A stretch of 41,985 nt of DNA from Chloroflexota bacterium (GTDB lineage: Bacteria; Chloroflexota; Anaerolineae; Anaerolineales; UBA11579). The position numbers and the translations under genes are program-made. Of this stretch, positions 26,075 to 34,000 are shown piece after piece. The notes under the pieces are model-generated. The model saw only the letters and a list, made by a program, of their open reading frames with translations. It had not been told where the DNA came from and did not search any database. How positions within the stretch are numbered: the stretch's first letter is position 1; every line of letters starts with the position of its first letter. The DNA lies in the NCBI GenBank assembly GCA_013112575.1, contig JABFGG010000029.1, positions 1-41,985 of the forward strand. Reading direction: 5' to 3'.

Positions 26075-27012
26075 ATTCTCAACAGAACCTTCACGTTATC
26101 TTTGGTACCGGCCCACTGGGCCTATCAGTCGCCAGCGAACTGGTTGCACAGGGCAAAGCAGTACGCCTAGTCAACCGCAGCGGGCAAGCTCAAGCGCCAG
26201 AAGGTGCCCAGGTTTTCAAAGCTGATGCCAACGATTCAGCACAGGCGCGCCAGGCTACCGAAGGGGCCAGTGTGGTCTATCACTGTGCCATGCCACCCTA
26301 CAACGATTGGCCGCGCTCCTTCCCCCCACTGACCAATAGCATCCTGGCTGCCACAGCTGACGCAGGCGCCCGCCTGGTTTTTGGCGACAACCTGTACGCC
26401 TACGGGCATATCACACGGCCAATGACGGAAGACATGCCACTAACTGCAGAAACCCGCAAAGGCAAGGTGCGTGCCCAAATGGAACGGACCCTGATCGAGG
26501 CGCATGAAAAAGGCACAGTTGAAGTCGCCATTGGCAAGGGCTCCGATTTCTACGGGCCGCGCGTACTCTACTCCGGTATGGGCGAGCGTGTTTTCCCCAA
26601 TGTCCTGGCGGGGAAAGCTGCCAGTGTGATCGGCCCACTGGACGTCCCGCATACCTACACCTACATCGAGGACTTTGCCCGCGGGCTGGTCATCCTCGGC
26701 GAGCGCTCCGAAGCACTGGGGGAAAGCTGGCACATTCCCAACGCCCAGACGCTGACCACGGGTGAATTCATCGCCCTCATCGCTGAGGAGGCGGGCGTGC
26801 CCTACAAGGCCAGCTCGATGCCCAAACTGATGATGAATATAGTCAGCTTGTTTATCCCCGCCCTCGCTGAAATGAAAGAGATGCTCTACGAGTTTGAAGA
26901 GCCTTTTATCGTCGATCACAGTAAATTCGAAAAAGCCTTCGGGGATATTTCAACCCCGCTTGAAGAGAGCATCCGCAAGACCTTAGATTGGTATCGAGAG
27001 GATTACAAATAG
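26071..27012 (+). CDS. NAD-dependent epimerase/dehydratase family (atypical/extended SDR)
   Basis: A 313-residue Rossmann-fold protein. The dinucleotide motif is FGTGPLG (11-17), the shorter form seen in atypical SDRs. Substrate-side phrases: VVYHCAMPPY (68-77), VFGDNLYAYG (103-112), GSDFYGP, and TYTYIEDFARGLVILGE (near 203-219), which is the usual extended-SDR co-substrate site. The classical YxxxK pair is not obvious: Tyr109/Tyr111 have no lysine at +4, so the mechanism may differ or the enzyme may be a reductase-like binding protein. It is translationally coupled to the TetR gene. Sugar epimerase and xenobiotic-reductase roles are both possible. Confidence 0.85.
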   Translation: MNSQQNLHVIFGTGPLGLSVASELVAQGKAVRLVNRSGQAQAPEGAQVFKADANDSAQARQATEGASVVYHCAMPPYNDWPRSFPPLTNSILAATADAGARLVFGDNLYAYGHITRPMTEDMPLTAETRKGKVRAQMERTLIEAHEKGTVEVAIGKGSDFYGPRVLYSGMGERVFPNVLAGKAASVIGPLDVPHTYTYIEDFARGLVILGERSEALGESWHIPNAQTLTTGEFIALIAEEAGVPYKASSMPKLMMNIVSLFIPALAEMKEMLYEFEEPFIVDHSKFEKAFGDISTPLEESIRKTLDWYREDYK

Positions 27013-27038
27013 AACCAACTCCTGAGAATGTAGTCAAG

Positions 27039-27068
27039 AAAACGTCAGCTTTGAGGCTGGCGTTTTTT
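27039..27068 (+). terminator. Intrinsic terminator after the tetR-epimerase operon
   Basis: About 11-bp stem with one G-T wobble (27039-27049 with 27056-27066), 6-base loop, and a T-run of six. It lies between convergent genes. Confidence 0.82.
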
Positions 27069-27080
27069 GGTTGCATATAT

Positions 27081-28457
27081 CTAAATCTCAGGCGGCTGCC
27101 AGCCACCAAATTCATCTTCGATAAATTGGCACACAGCTAAGGCCATATCTTCCCGCCAGGGCCGCGCCACTACCTGCACACCAATGGGCAGGCCCTCCAT
27201 AGTTGATCCAGCCCGCACTGTGGCCGCAGGCCAGCCAGTGAAGTTATAGGGGTTGATATAACTCCAGGTGTCGCGTCCTACCTCGCCATGTGGCACCGCG
27301 GGGTAAGCACTCACCGGGCACAGCAGCACATCATAGTCCTGCATAAAGCCCAGCATACGGCTGCGGAAGTTATCCAGCCACAAGAGCAATGCATTGTATT
27401 CCACAGCAGATATAGGTTCGCTATCCAGCACCCAATCGATGGAAGGATGGGTTTCAGTAGTCCCTGATTCATCTAGAATACGCCTAATCGTCGCACCGCC
27501 ATCAGCAGTGAACAAGCGCCACCACTTATCGTCGCTTTCTTCCAGTTCAGGAGGGCGTTTGGCTTCCACAGATAAGACCACGCCCTCTAATCCTTTAGCC
27601 ACCCTTTCGACAGTATCCCTGATCTCTTGTGTTGGCATGGCAACACCATCCTCCAAGTAATAGGCCACCCTCAAAGTGCCCAAATCCACATCAGCCACAT
27701 TTCCCAAGGGCATAGATACGATGGCGGGATCGATGCCATCCGGCCCGGCCATGATGGATAGAGCCAGCTCCAGGTCTTCCACATAACGCGCCATAGGGCC
27801 GATCTGCTGCAAAGCATCCAGCGCCCCCATACGGTAATCCACAATGTGCCCGGTACGTGGCACGCGCCCGGAAGTGGGTTTGATGCCCGTTATGCCGCAC
27901 ACGTGCGCCGGAACACGGATGCTGCCTCCTACGTCACTACCTACATCCAGTGGCGAACCACCCGCTGCGACAATAGCTGCCGAACCACCACTGCTGCCTG
28001 TGGGCGATAAGCTGATGTCATATGGGTTGTTGGTGCGCCCATAGATGAGATTGTTTGTTTCGCCTGCCAGTGTCAATTCGGGCGTGTTGGTCTTGCCAAG
28101 AATGATGGCCCCGGCGGCTCGCAGCCGGGCAATGGCAGTTGCATCTTGTCTGGGAACCAAATCCTTGCGGCCCATAGTCCCCCCAGTACTGATTATGCCC
28201 TCGGTATCAAAAGAATCCTTGACAGTGATGGGCACGCCATGCAGCGGCCCCAGTCTTCCCCCTTCGGCTATGACAGCATCAGCAGCCTTTGCCTGCTGCC
28301 GAGCGTCACTTGGCACGAGCTGCACCACTGCATTAAGTTTGGGATTGATGGCATTGATGCGCTCCAGATAGGCGTCAACGACTTCAAGAGAGGAAGCTTG
28401 CTTGGAGCGTATCAGTTGCGCAATTTTGGTAGCCGAGACTTCAAGAATTGAATTCAT
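27081..28457 (-). CDS. Amidase signature family enzyme
   Basis: A cytosolic amide hydrolase of 458 residues. The Ser-cisSer-Lys triad is complete: Lys80 in PITVKDSFD, Ser155 in the Gly/Ser-rich loop PTGSSGGS, and nucleophile Ser179 in SDVGGSIRVP. It resembles GatA, but no gatB or gatC is nearby, so a free amidase is more likely. ATG 28457 is preferred; an in-frame start at 28508 adds 17 residues unlike the family. On the minus strand TATTAT lies 17 nt before the start and could be a -10 box. The substrate is unknown. Confidence 0.92.
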   Translation of the reverse strand: MNSILEVSATKIAQLIRSKQASSLEVVDAYLERINAINPKLNAVVQLVPSDARQQAKAADAVIAEGGRLGPLHGVPITVKDSFDTEGIISTGGTMGRKDLVPRQDATAIARLRAAGAIILGKTNTPELTLAGETNNLIYGRTNNPYDISLSPTGSSGGSAAIVAAGGSPLDVGSDVGGSIRVPAHVCGITGIKPTSGRVPRTGHIVDYRMGALDALQQIGPMARYVEDLELALSIMAGPDGIDPAIVSMPLGNVADVDLGTLRVAYYLEDGVAMPTQEIRDTVERVAKGLEGVVLSVEAKRPPELEESDDKWWRLFTADGGATIRRILDESGTTETHPSIDWVLDSEPISAVEYNALLLWLDNFRSRMLGFMQDYDVLLCPVSAYPAVPHGEVGRDTWSYINPYNFTGWPAATVRAGSTMEGLPIGVQVVARPWREDMALAVCQFIEDEFGGWQPPEI

Positions 28458-28527
28458 GGATATTCCAGTATGGCATAATAGTTGCCACCACTTGTAAGGA
28501 CAAGGCACTAGGACTGAGGCTTATCTA

Positions 28528-28890
28528 TTGAGCAAAAAGCGAGATTTCACCCTTTACCAGCGCATCCGCATTTTCCTTTATCGCTATAACACTTACTGGT
28601 TGGAACTGGCCGTGATGGGAATAACAACCTTATTATTTATTGTAATGGTTCCAATCTCCAAATTATTCCCAAACAACCAGATAGTAACTCCATATAATTG
28701 GCTCTACTTCGCTTTTCTAGCATTCGTTTTTAGTCTCGTAGGATGGATCCGTGTAATAAAAGGTGAAATGGCGCTAAGGTATTCCAACGTTCACCGAGGG
28801 AAATTGGCAACTTACTCGGGTATTGCTTGGATCACAGTAACTTGGGGCTTCATGTTTTTTTCGCTATTCATAGCCTTATTTGGCGAATAA
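28528..28890 (+). CDS. Small membrane protein, unknown function
   Basis: A 120-residue protein starting at TTG, with GAGG about 8 nt upstream. A basic N-terminus (SKKRDFTLYQRIRIFLYRYN) precedes three hydrophobic segments near 25-45, 57-75 and 94-118. I do not recognise the family. Base composition is more AT-rich than that of its neighbours. It is divergent from the amidase and convergent with the DUF3592-like gene. Confidence 0.65.
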   Translation: MSKKRDFTLYQRIRIFLYRYNTYWLELAVMGITTLLFIVMVPISKLFPNNQIVTPYNWLYFAFLAFVFSLVGWIRVIKGEMALRYSNVHRGKLATYSGIAWITVTWGFMFFSLFIALFGE

Positions 28891-28929
28891 GGGCATGTCT
28901 TTGCTTAGTTTTTGGCCTGATGCATTCCC

Positions 28930-29493
28930 TCAAAAAGAACTAGACTCTCCTCCCATTTGTGTCACCGTCTCTTCAGTTATCGCCACTGCCTTTGTATTGG
29001 GGTCATAACGTACGGCCACCGTGTTGCCTTCCTGATACTTCATGATCTCGAACATCGAGACCAGCTTCTCTGTCTCAGCTTCAAAAGCCTCACCATTGGA
29101 CGGGTAGACCTCTAAAGTAAAGCGCACTACTGGGTTATCGTTCACAGTCGTACCGGTTTGGTCGGCGCTTAGTATTCTGGCCGAAGCCAGGGCTCCCGTA
29201 CTAAGCAAAGCACGGTTACGCGCCCCACTAAAAATACTGGCTCCAACCAGGAAGAATATCGCCAGGAGCATTATCGCAAAGGTCAACACGAAGGACACAA
29301 CACCCAGAACCGGGAAAACACTGACCTGCGCACTACCCAGGCCCGGGTAAATTCCATCCAGGAAGTTTGCCAGGGTCCTGGCGAACCCCCCACCCATCTC
29401 ATCCATCGTGAACATGGACACAAAGATCAATGTGAAAGGACACCACATCAAAGTAAACAACCACCACCCTAACCTGCGCATGGCTTTGGCCAT
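28930..29493 (-). CDS. DUF3592-like membrane protein
   Basis: A 187-residue protein with two hydrophobic regions (about 8-28 and 62-88), then a soluble beta-rich domain: ALASARILSADQTGTTVNDNPVVRF in two parts, TLEVYPSNGEAFEAE, and NTVAVRYDPNTKAVAI. The phrase pair 'V.F...D.G....' and 'V.V.YDP.....A' is typical of DUF3592 and its relatives. Function unknown. GGAGGAG lies 4 nt before ATG 29493; the GTG just before it is less likely. The gene is divergent from the DUF5655 gene. Confidence 0.72.
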   Translation of the reverse strand: MAKAMRRLGWWLFTLMWCPFTLIFVSMFTMDEMGGGFARTLANFLDGIYPGLGSAQVSVFPVLGVVSFVLTFAIMLLAIFFLVGASIFSGARNRALLSTGALASARILSADQTGTTVNDNPVVRFTLEVYPSNGEAFEAETEKLVSMFEIMKYQEGNTVAVRYDPNTKAVAITEETVTQMGGESSSF

Positions 29494-29549
29494 CACACTC
29501 CTCCTTACAAAACGGTATCAAGCACCCATTATAAATGCGAAGCACACGA

Positions 29550-29555
29550 TACAAT
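29550..29555 (+). promoter_or_regulatory. Candidate -10 box for leaderless DUF5655 transcript
   Basis: TACAAT ends 7 nt before the ATG at 29563. No Shine-Dalgarno is present. Confidence 0.35.
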
Positions 29556-29562
29556 AAAATCT

Positions 29563-29982
29563 ATGACCTCAGATACCCTATGGACCTGCCCCGATTGTGG
29601 TCGACAGTTTGCCCGTAAAGGGCAGTCGCATGCCTGCGTTATCTACACCCCTGAAGAACATCTCGAAAAGGCCACCCCCGCCGCGCAGGCCATGTACGCG
29701 GCCTTTTATGCGCTGGTGGAGAAATGTGGGGAGTTCTTTATAGAAGCCACCAAAACCAGCATTGCTTTCAAGACCCCCCGGCTGCTTGCAGCCATCGCGT
29801 TCCATAAACAGGGCATCAACATAACTTTTTGGCTACCCCACCCCCTGGCCGACCCACGTATCCATAAGGTATATGACACCGGCTCCGATTACGCCCATCA
29901 CTTGCGCGTCCGTTCACTGGACGAGATCGATGCACAAATACAAAACTGGCTTTGTGAGGCTTACCTTTTCGCATCCCAATAG
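29563..29982 (+). CDS. DUF5655 protein with N-terminal zinc-ribbon-like motif
   Basis: A 139-residue cytosolic protein. Residues 9-25 (CPDCGRQFARKGQSHAC) form a C-x2-C ... H-x-C cluster that looks able to bind zinc. The rest matches DUF5655: the ATKTSIAFKTPRLLAAI stretch, the strand INITFWLP, a paired histidine in YAHHLRVRSLDEID, and the closing NWLCEAYLFA. Function unknown; the domain occurs alone or attached to nucleic-acid-related modules. It lies 36 bp upstream of the DUF1801 gene and probably shares its transcript. Confidence 0.78.
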   Translation: MTSDTLWTCPDCGRQFARKGQSHACVIYTPEEHLEKATPAAQAMYAAFYALVEKCGEFFIEATKTSIAFKTPRLLAAIAFHKQGINITFWLPHPLADPRIHKVYDTGSDYAHHLRVRSLDEIDAQIQNWLCEAYLFASQ

Positions 29983-30018
29983 GAGCCTTTATAATACAAA
30001 TGAGAAAAGGAGAGTGAT

Positions 30019-30378
30019 ATGGTATCCAGCAAAGCCCCCACCGTAGATGCCTACCTGAATGAGATTCCGTCTGAACGTGTTGAAGCCATCAAAAAAGTAC
30101 GCGCCCTGATCAAAAAGAGCGGCCCCAAAGCCGATGAAAATATGGACTTCGGCATGCCTACCTATAAATTCGGTGAGAACATGTACGCCGCCCTTGCCAG
30201 CCAGAAGCACTACATGGCGCTATACGCCAATTCTCAAGTCATCGAAGAACACAAACAGGCCCTGGCGCACCTCAACTGCGGTAAAAGCTGTATCCGCTTC
30301 AAATCCCTCGACGATTTGCCCCTGGAAACTATTCAAACCATCCTCAAAGAGTCGGCCAAAAGAGCCGCCAGCGTCTAG
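30019..30378 (+). CDS. DUF1801 (YdhG-like) protein
   Basis: A 119-residue protein of the YdhG/YjbR-CyaY-like superfamily. Typical phrases: TVDAYLNEIPSERVEAIKKVR, ADENMDFGMPTYKFG (the conserved MPxY), YMALYANS and the C-terminal GKSCIRFKSLDDLPLE. Some relatives are linked to iron handling, but no function is established for this group. GGAG lies 7 nt before the ATG. A strong terminator follows. Confidence 0.87.
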   Translation: MVSSKAPTVDAYLNEIPSERVEAIKKVRALIKKSGPKADENMDFGMPTYKFGENMYAALASQKHYMALYANSQVIEEHKQALAHLNCGKSCIRFKSLDDLPLETIQTILKESAKRAASV

Positions 30379-30404
30379 TATCGACATAGGATTCATAAAA
30401 ACTA

Positions 30405-30434
30405 AAAAGCCCCACCAACAGTGGTGGGGCTTTT
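30405..30434. terminator. Bidirectional intrinsic terminator
   Basis: Perfect 13-bp stem (30405-30417 with 30422-30434) and a 4-base loop, with A-run and T-run on the two flanks. It serves the DUF1801 gene and the convergent 56-residue gene. Confidence 0.9.
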
Positions 30435-30452
30435 CTCATACTAACGATTAGG

Positions 30453-30623
30453 CTAGATGCCTTTCATGGCAGTGCCCAATACTAGGACAACCCATCCAAT
30501 AGCCATCAGCCAAAAAGCGGAGATGAAGCCCAGCGAAAATACGCCCAAGCCCATCAAAAGGGCAACAACGCCTATAACGACGCCTACCCACCAGGTAATC
30601 TGTTTCGGTGCAGAAAGTTTCAT
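30453..30623 (-). CDS. Small two-span membrane protein, paralogue 1
   Basis: A 56-residue protein with start ATG 30623 and a GGAG Shine-Dalgarno 8 nt upstream. The N-terminus is MKLSAPK, followed by hydrophobic segments at about 9-30 and 33-52, and the end is TAMKGI. It shares M[KR]L[ST]xPK, SxFWL, GW, and GxAxKG with the divergent 54-residue protein at 30841, so the two are paralogues. Function unknown. Conservation between the copies and good ribosome-binding sites argue that both are real. Confidence 0.75.
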   Translation of the reverse strand: MKLSAPKQITWWVGVVIGVVALLMGLGVFSLGFISAFWLMAIGWVVLVLGTAMKGI

Positions 30624-30840
30624 TGTATGATCTCCTCGAAAATAATGGTTGATTTCACCTATAAAAACACTCTCTTAGAGACGAAGTTGCGCATGATTCG
30701 GCTCTTAAGAACGTCAGGAACAACCTAAAAATAGTCCCATATTCACCGTTTGCTGAATTGTAAGTGGGTATTTCTGCATAAATTTTCATTTTGTCCTATA
30801 CTTTTCCTGACATTATTCACTATTTTGAGAGGAGAACATC

Positions 30841-31005
30841 ATGCGTCTTACACCACCAAAGAAATGGGTTTTTTACGTTGCGGCACTGCTAGCAATCGTT
30901 GGCCTGATTGGTGTATTTGTACCTGCCCTCGGGGCGTATAGCTTCTGGCTGGCCTTCTTGGGCTGGCTGTTATTGGCTGCTGGTAACGCCTTAAAAGGTT
31001 TCTAA
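30841..31005 (+). CDS. Small two-span membrane protein, paralogue 2
   Basis: A 54-residue protein with start ATG 30841 and GGAG 6 nt upstream. It begins MRLTPPKKW, has hydrophobic segments at about 10-30 and 33-48, and ends NALKGF. It is paralogous to the product of 30453-30623, which is transcribed the other way. The 217-bp gap between them (30624-30840) holds both promoters; TATACT at 30797-30802 is a possible -10 for this gene. A strong terminator follows. Confidence 0.75.
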   Translation: MRLTPPKKWVFYVAALLAIVGLIGVFVPALGAYSFWLAFLGWLLLAAGNALKGF

Positions 31006-31026
31006 TCACCTGCTAAACTGCAAAAC

Positions 31027-31061
31027 AAAAAGGGCGCAGAGGTTATCTCTGCGCCCTTTTT
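31027..31061. terminator. Bidirectional intrinsic terminator between the small gene and rpoC
   Basis: Perfect 15-bp stem (31027-31041 with 31047-31061), 5-base loop, A-run and T-run on opposite flanks. It lies 22 bases from the rpoC stop. Confidence 0.92.
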
Positions 31062-31083
31062 AGTTAATTTATTAGTATTTCGA

Positions 31084-34000
31084 TCAGTCGCCAGCCGGTT
31101 CAGGGGTGGCCTCGGCCTCCACTGCCGGTGTAGCTTCTGCCGCTTCAAGAGCTTCGCCATCGCCATTCGCTTCTGGCAAAAGCTCGGTGGGATCAGGCCG
31201 TTGTGGCAATACCACACCCTCAAACTCATCACCCTTACCCGTACCCGCTGGGATCAGCTTGCCGAGGATCACGTTCTCTTTCAAGCCGGTGAGGGGGTCT
31301 TCTGTACCGGCTATAGCCGCCTGCCCTAGCACCTTGATAGTGTGCTGGAAGGAGGCTGCCGAGAGGAAGGACTCGGTATTGAGCGAAGCTTTGGTGATGC
31401 CCAACAGCACTTCCATGAACTGAGCCGGTTCTTTGCCTTCGGCCAGGGCAGCTTCATTAACATCACGTAGTTCAAGGCGATCAATGAAATCACCAGGCAG
31501 CAACTGAGTGTCGCCAGGCATTGTAAGCTGCACCTTGGACATCATTTTACGAATGATGACCTCGAAGTGCTTGTCATGGATGTTCTGACCCTGCGAGCGG
31601 TACACTTTTTGTACCTCGCTGAGCAGATAGATCTGGGTGGGTTCACGGCCTTGAATACGGAGAATGGTGTGCGGGTTAAGTGAGCCTTCTGTCAACGAAT
31701 CTCCGGCCTCAACCTTATCGCCATTATTGACAACAATACGGGTCGTGCTGGGGATCTCGTATTCGGCTTCTTCTATTTGCTCGTGAGCGACCACGGCTTT
31801 ACGCGAATCGCCACGTCCTACCCAGCGCAACTTGCCGCCATTTTCAGCCTTGAGCTTCTTGCGGCCGCTGGTAGCGATCACGTCACCAGCTTCGACTTCA
31901 TCGCCATCTTTGGCTTCTGCGGTCCAACCTTTACCCAGAGTGTATTCATCGTCTACCATGGCGCTGTGACTGACACGCACAGCGCGTAAATCACTGTAGC
32001 GGTCAGACTGAGTGATCTCAACCGTACCGAAGATCTCAGAAACGACCGCTTCACCTTTCGGCATCTTGCGGGCTTCGAACAACTCTTCAACACGGGGGAG
32101 ACCGGTCGTGATGTCGGATCCAGCCGCCACACCACCAGTGTGGAAAGTACGCAGCGTCAACTGCGTGCCGGGCTCACCAATCGATTGGGCCGCCACAATA
32201 CCAACTGCCGCACCATCGTCTACCATTTCGCCACGGCCCAGATCAAGGCCATAACACAAGGTGCAGATACCCCACTTGCTTTCGCAAGTAAGCGGAGAGC
32301 GCACAAAAGCTTCCGGCACGCTGGCTTTGATGATCTGGCGCATCTCATCCTGTTGGATGAGTTGGTTGCGCTTCACCAGAACCTCACCGGTTTCAGGGTG
32401 AGCGATGTTCTTGGCGGCTACTCGCCCAAAGACACGGCTGCCCAGCGATTGCCCGGCGATGTCATCTTCAGCACGGATCCAGATACCATCTTCGGTTTCG
32501 CAGTCTTTTTGAGAGACCATCACGTCCTGCGCTACGTCAACCAGACGGCGAGTCAGATAACCCGCATCGGCCGTACGCAAAGCAGTGTCGGCCAGACCCT
32601 TACGGGAGCCGTGAGTGGAGATGAAGTACTCCAGTGTGCTGAGGCCCTCGCGGAAGTTAGAGCGGATGGGCAATGGAATGATACGACCGGAAGGGTCGGC
32701 CATCATACCGCGCATACCAGCCAACTGCGAGATTGAACTGAACCCACCCTTAGTGGCACCCGAATTAGCCATGGTTGCCAGGTTACCAAAGGGGTCCATC
32801 TGAGCTTTGACAGCATCACCCACATCTGTGGTGGTTTTCTGCCAAATCTCGATCACACGTTCGTTTTGTTCCTGCTCAGTGAGCAAGCCACGGCGGAAAT
32901 CGCGTTCAACTGCTTCTTCCCTGTCCATGGCATCGCGCACGATCTCTTGCTTTTCTTCGGGGATGGTGATGTCAGAAATCGCAATCGTGGTACCAGAGCG
33001 AGTAGCGTAAGAGAAACCAGCATCCTTGATGGCATCCGCCACACGTGTGGTGATCTCATCATCAGCAAACTCGATCAATTCCGCGATAATGTCTTTGACA
33101 CCACCCTTGTCGACCACTTCGTTAACAAAGTGTACTTCTGGGGCCAGAATTAAGTTAAACAGCACCCGCCCCACAGTCGTGTCTATAAAGCGATCTTCTG
33201 GCTCAAGTAAGCGGTTGCCTTCTTCGTCATACCAGGTGGTCACGTTAACTTTAATCTTGCTGTGCACCTCAACCTGACCCAATTGATAAGCCATTGACAC
33301 TTCATGCATATCTGCGAAGGCGCGTTCATCACCTTTATGGTCCTTGCCATCATCCATGGTGAGGTAATACACACCCAGTACCATGTCCTTGGATGGAGCA
33401 ATGATCGGCTCACCATCAGCAGGCTTCAGCAGGTTCTTGCTGGAAAGCATCAGTTCGCGAGCTTCTTTGACTGATTTTTCCGAAAGCGGTACGTGCACCG
33501 CCATCTGGTCACCATCAAAGTCGGCGTTGAATGCCGTAGTTACCAGGGGGTGCAACTGGATAGCGCTACCCTCAATGAGTACCGGCTCGAAAGCCTGGAT
33601 ACCCAAACGGTGCAGCGTAGGCGCACGGTTGAGCAACACCGGGCGTTCTGTAATTACCTCTTCTAATACTTCCCATACTTCGGGGCGGTTGCGGTCAATG
33701 AAGCGCTTGGCGCCCTTGACGTTGGCCGCGTAATTGTGCTTCACCAGGCGGGAGATCACGAAGGGGCGATACAGTTCCAATGCCATGCTCTTGGGCAAAC
33801 CACACTGGTACAGTTTGAGTTGCGGTCCTACCACGATCACGGAACGACCGGAGTAGTCCACACGCTTACCCAACAGGTTGCGGCGGAAGCGGCCCTTCTT
33901 GCCTTTAAGTAGATCGCTCAAAGATTTCAGTTCGCGACGGCCACGGCGGGAAAGTGCCTTGCCACGCTGTGAGTTATCGATCAGTGAGTCAACCGCTTCC

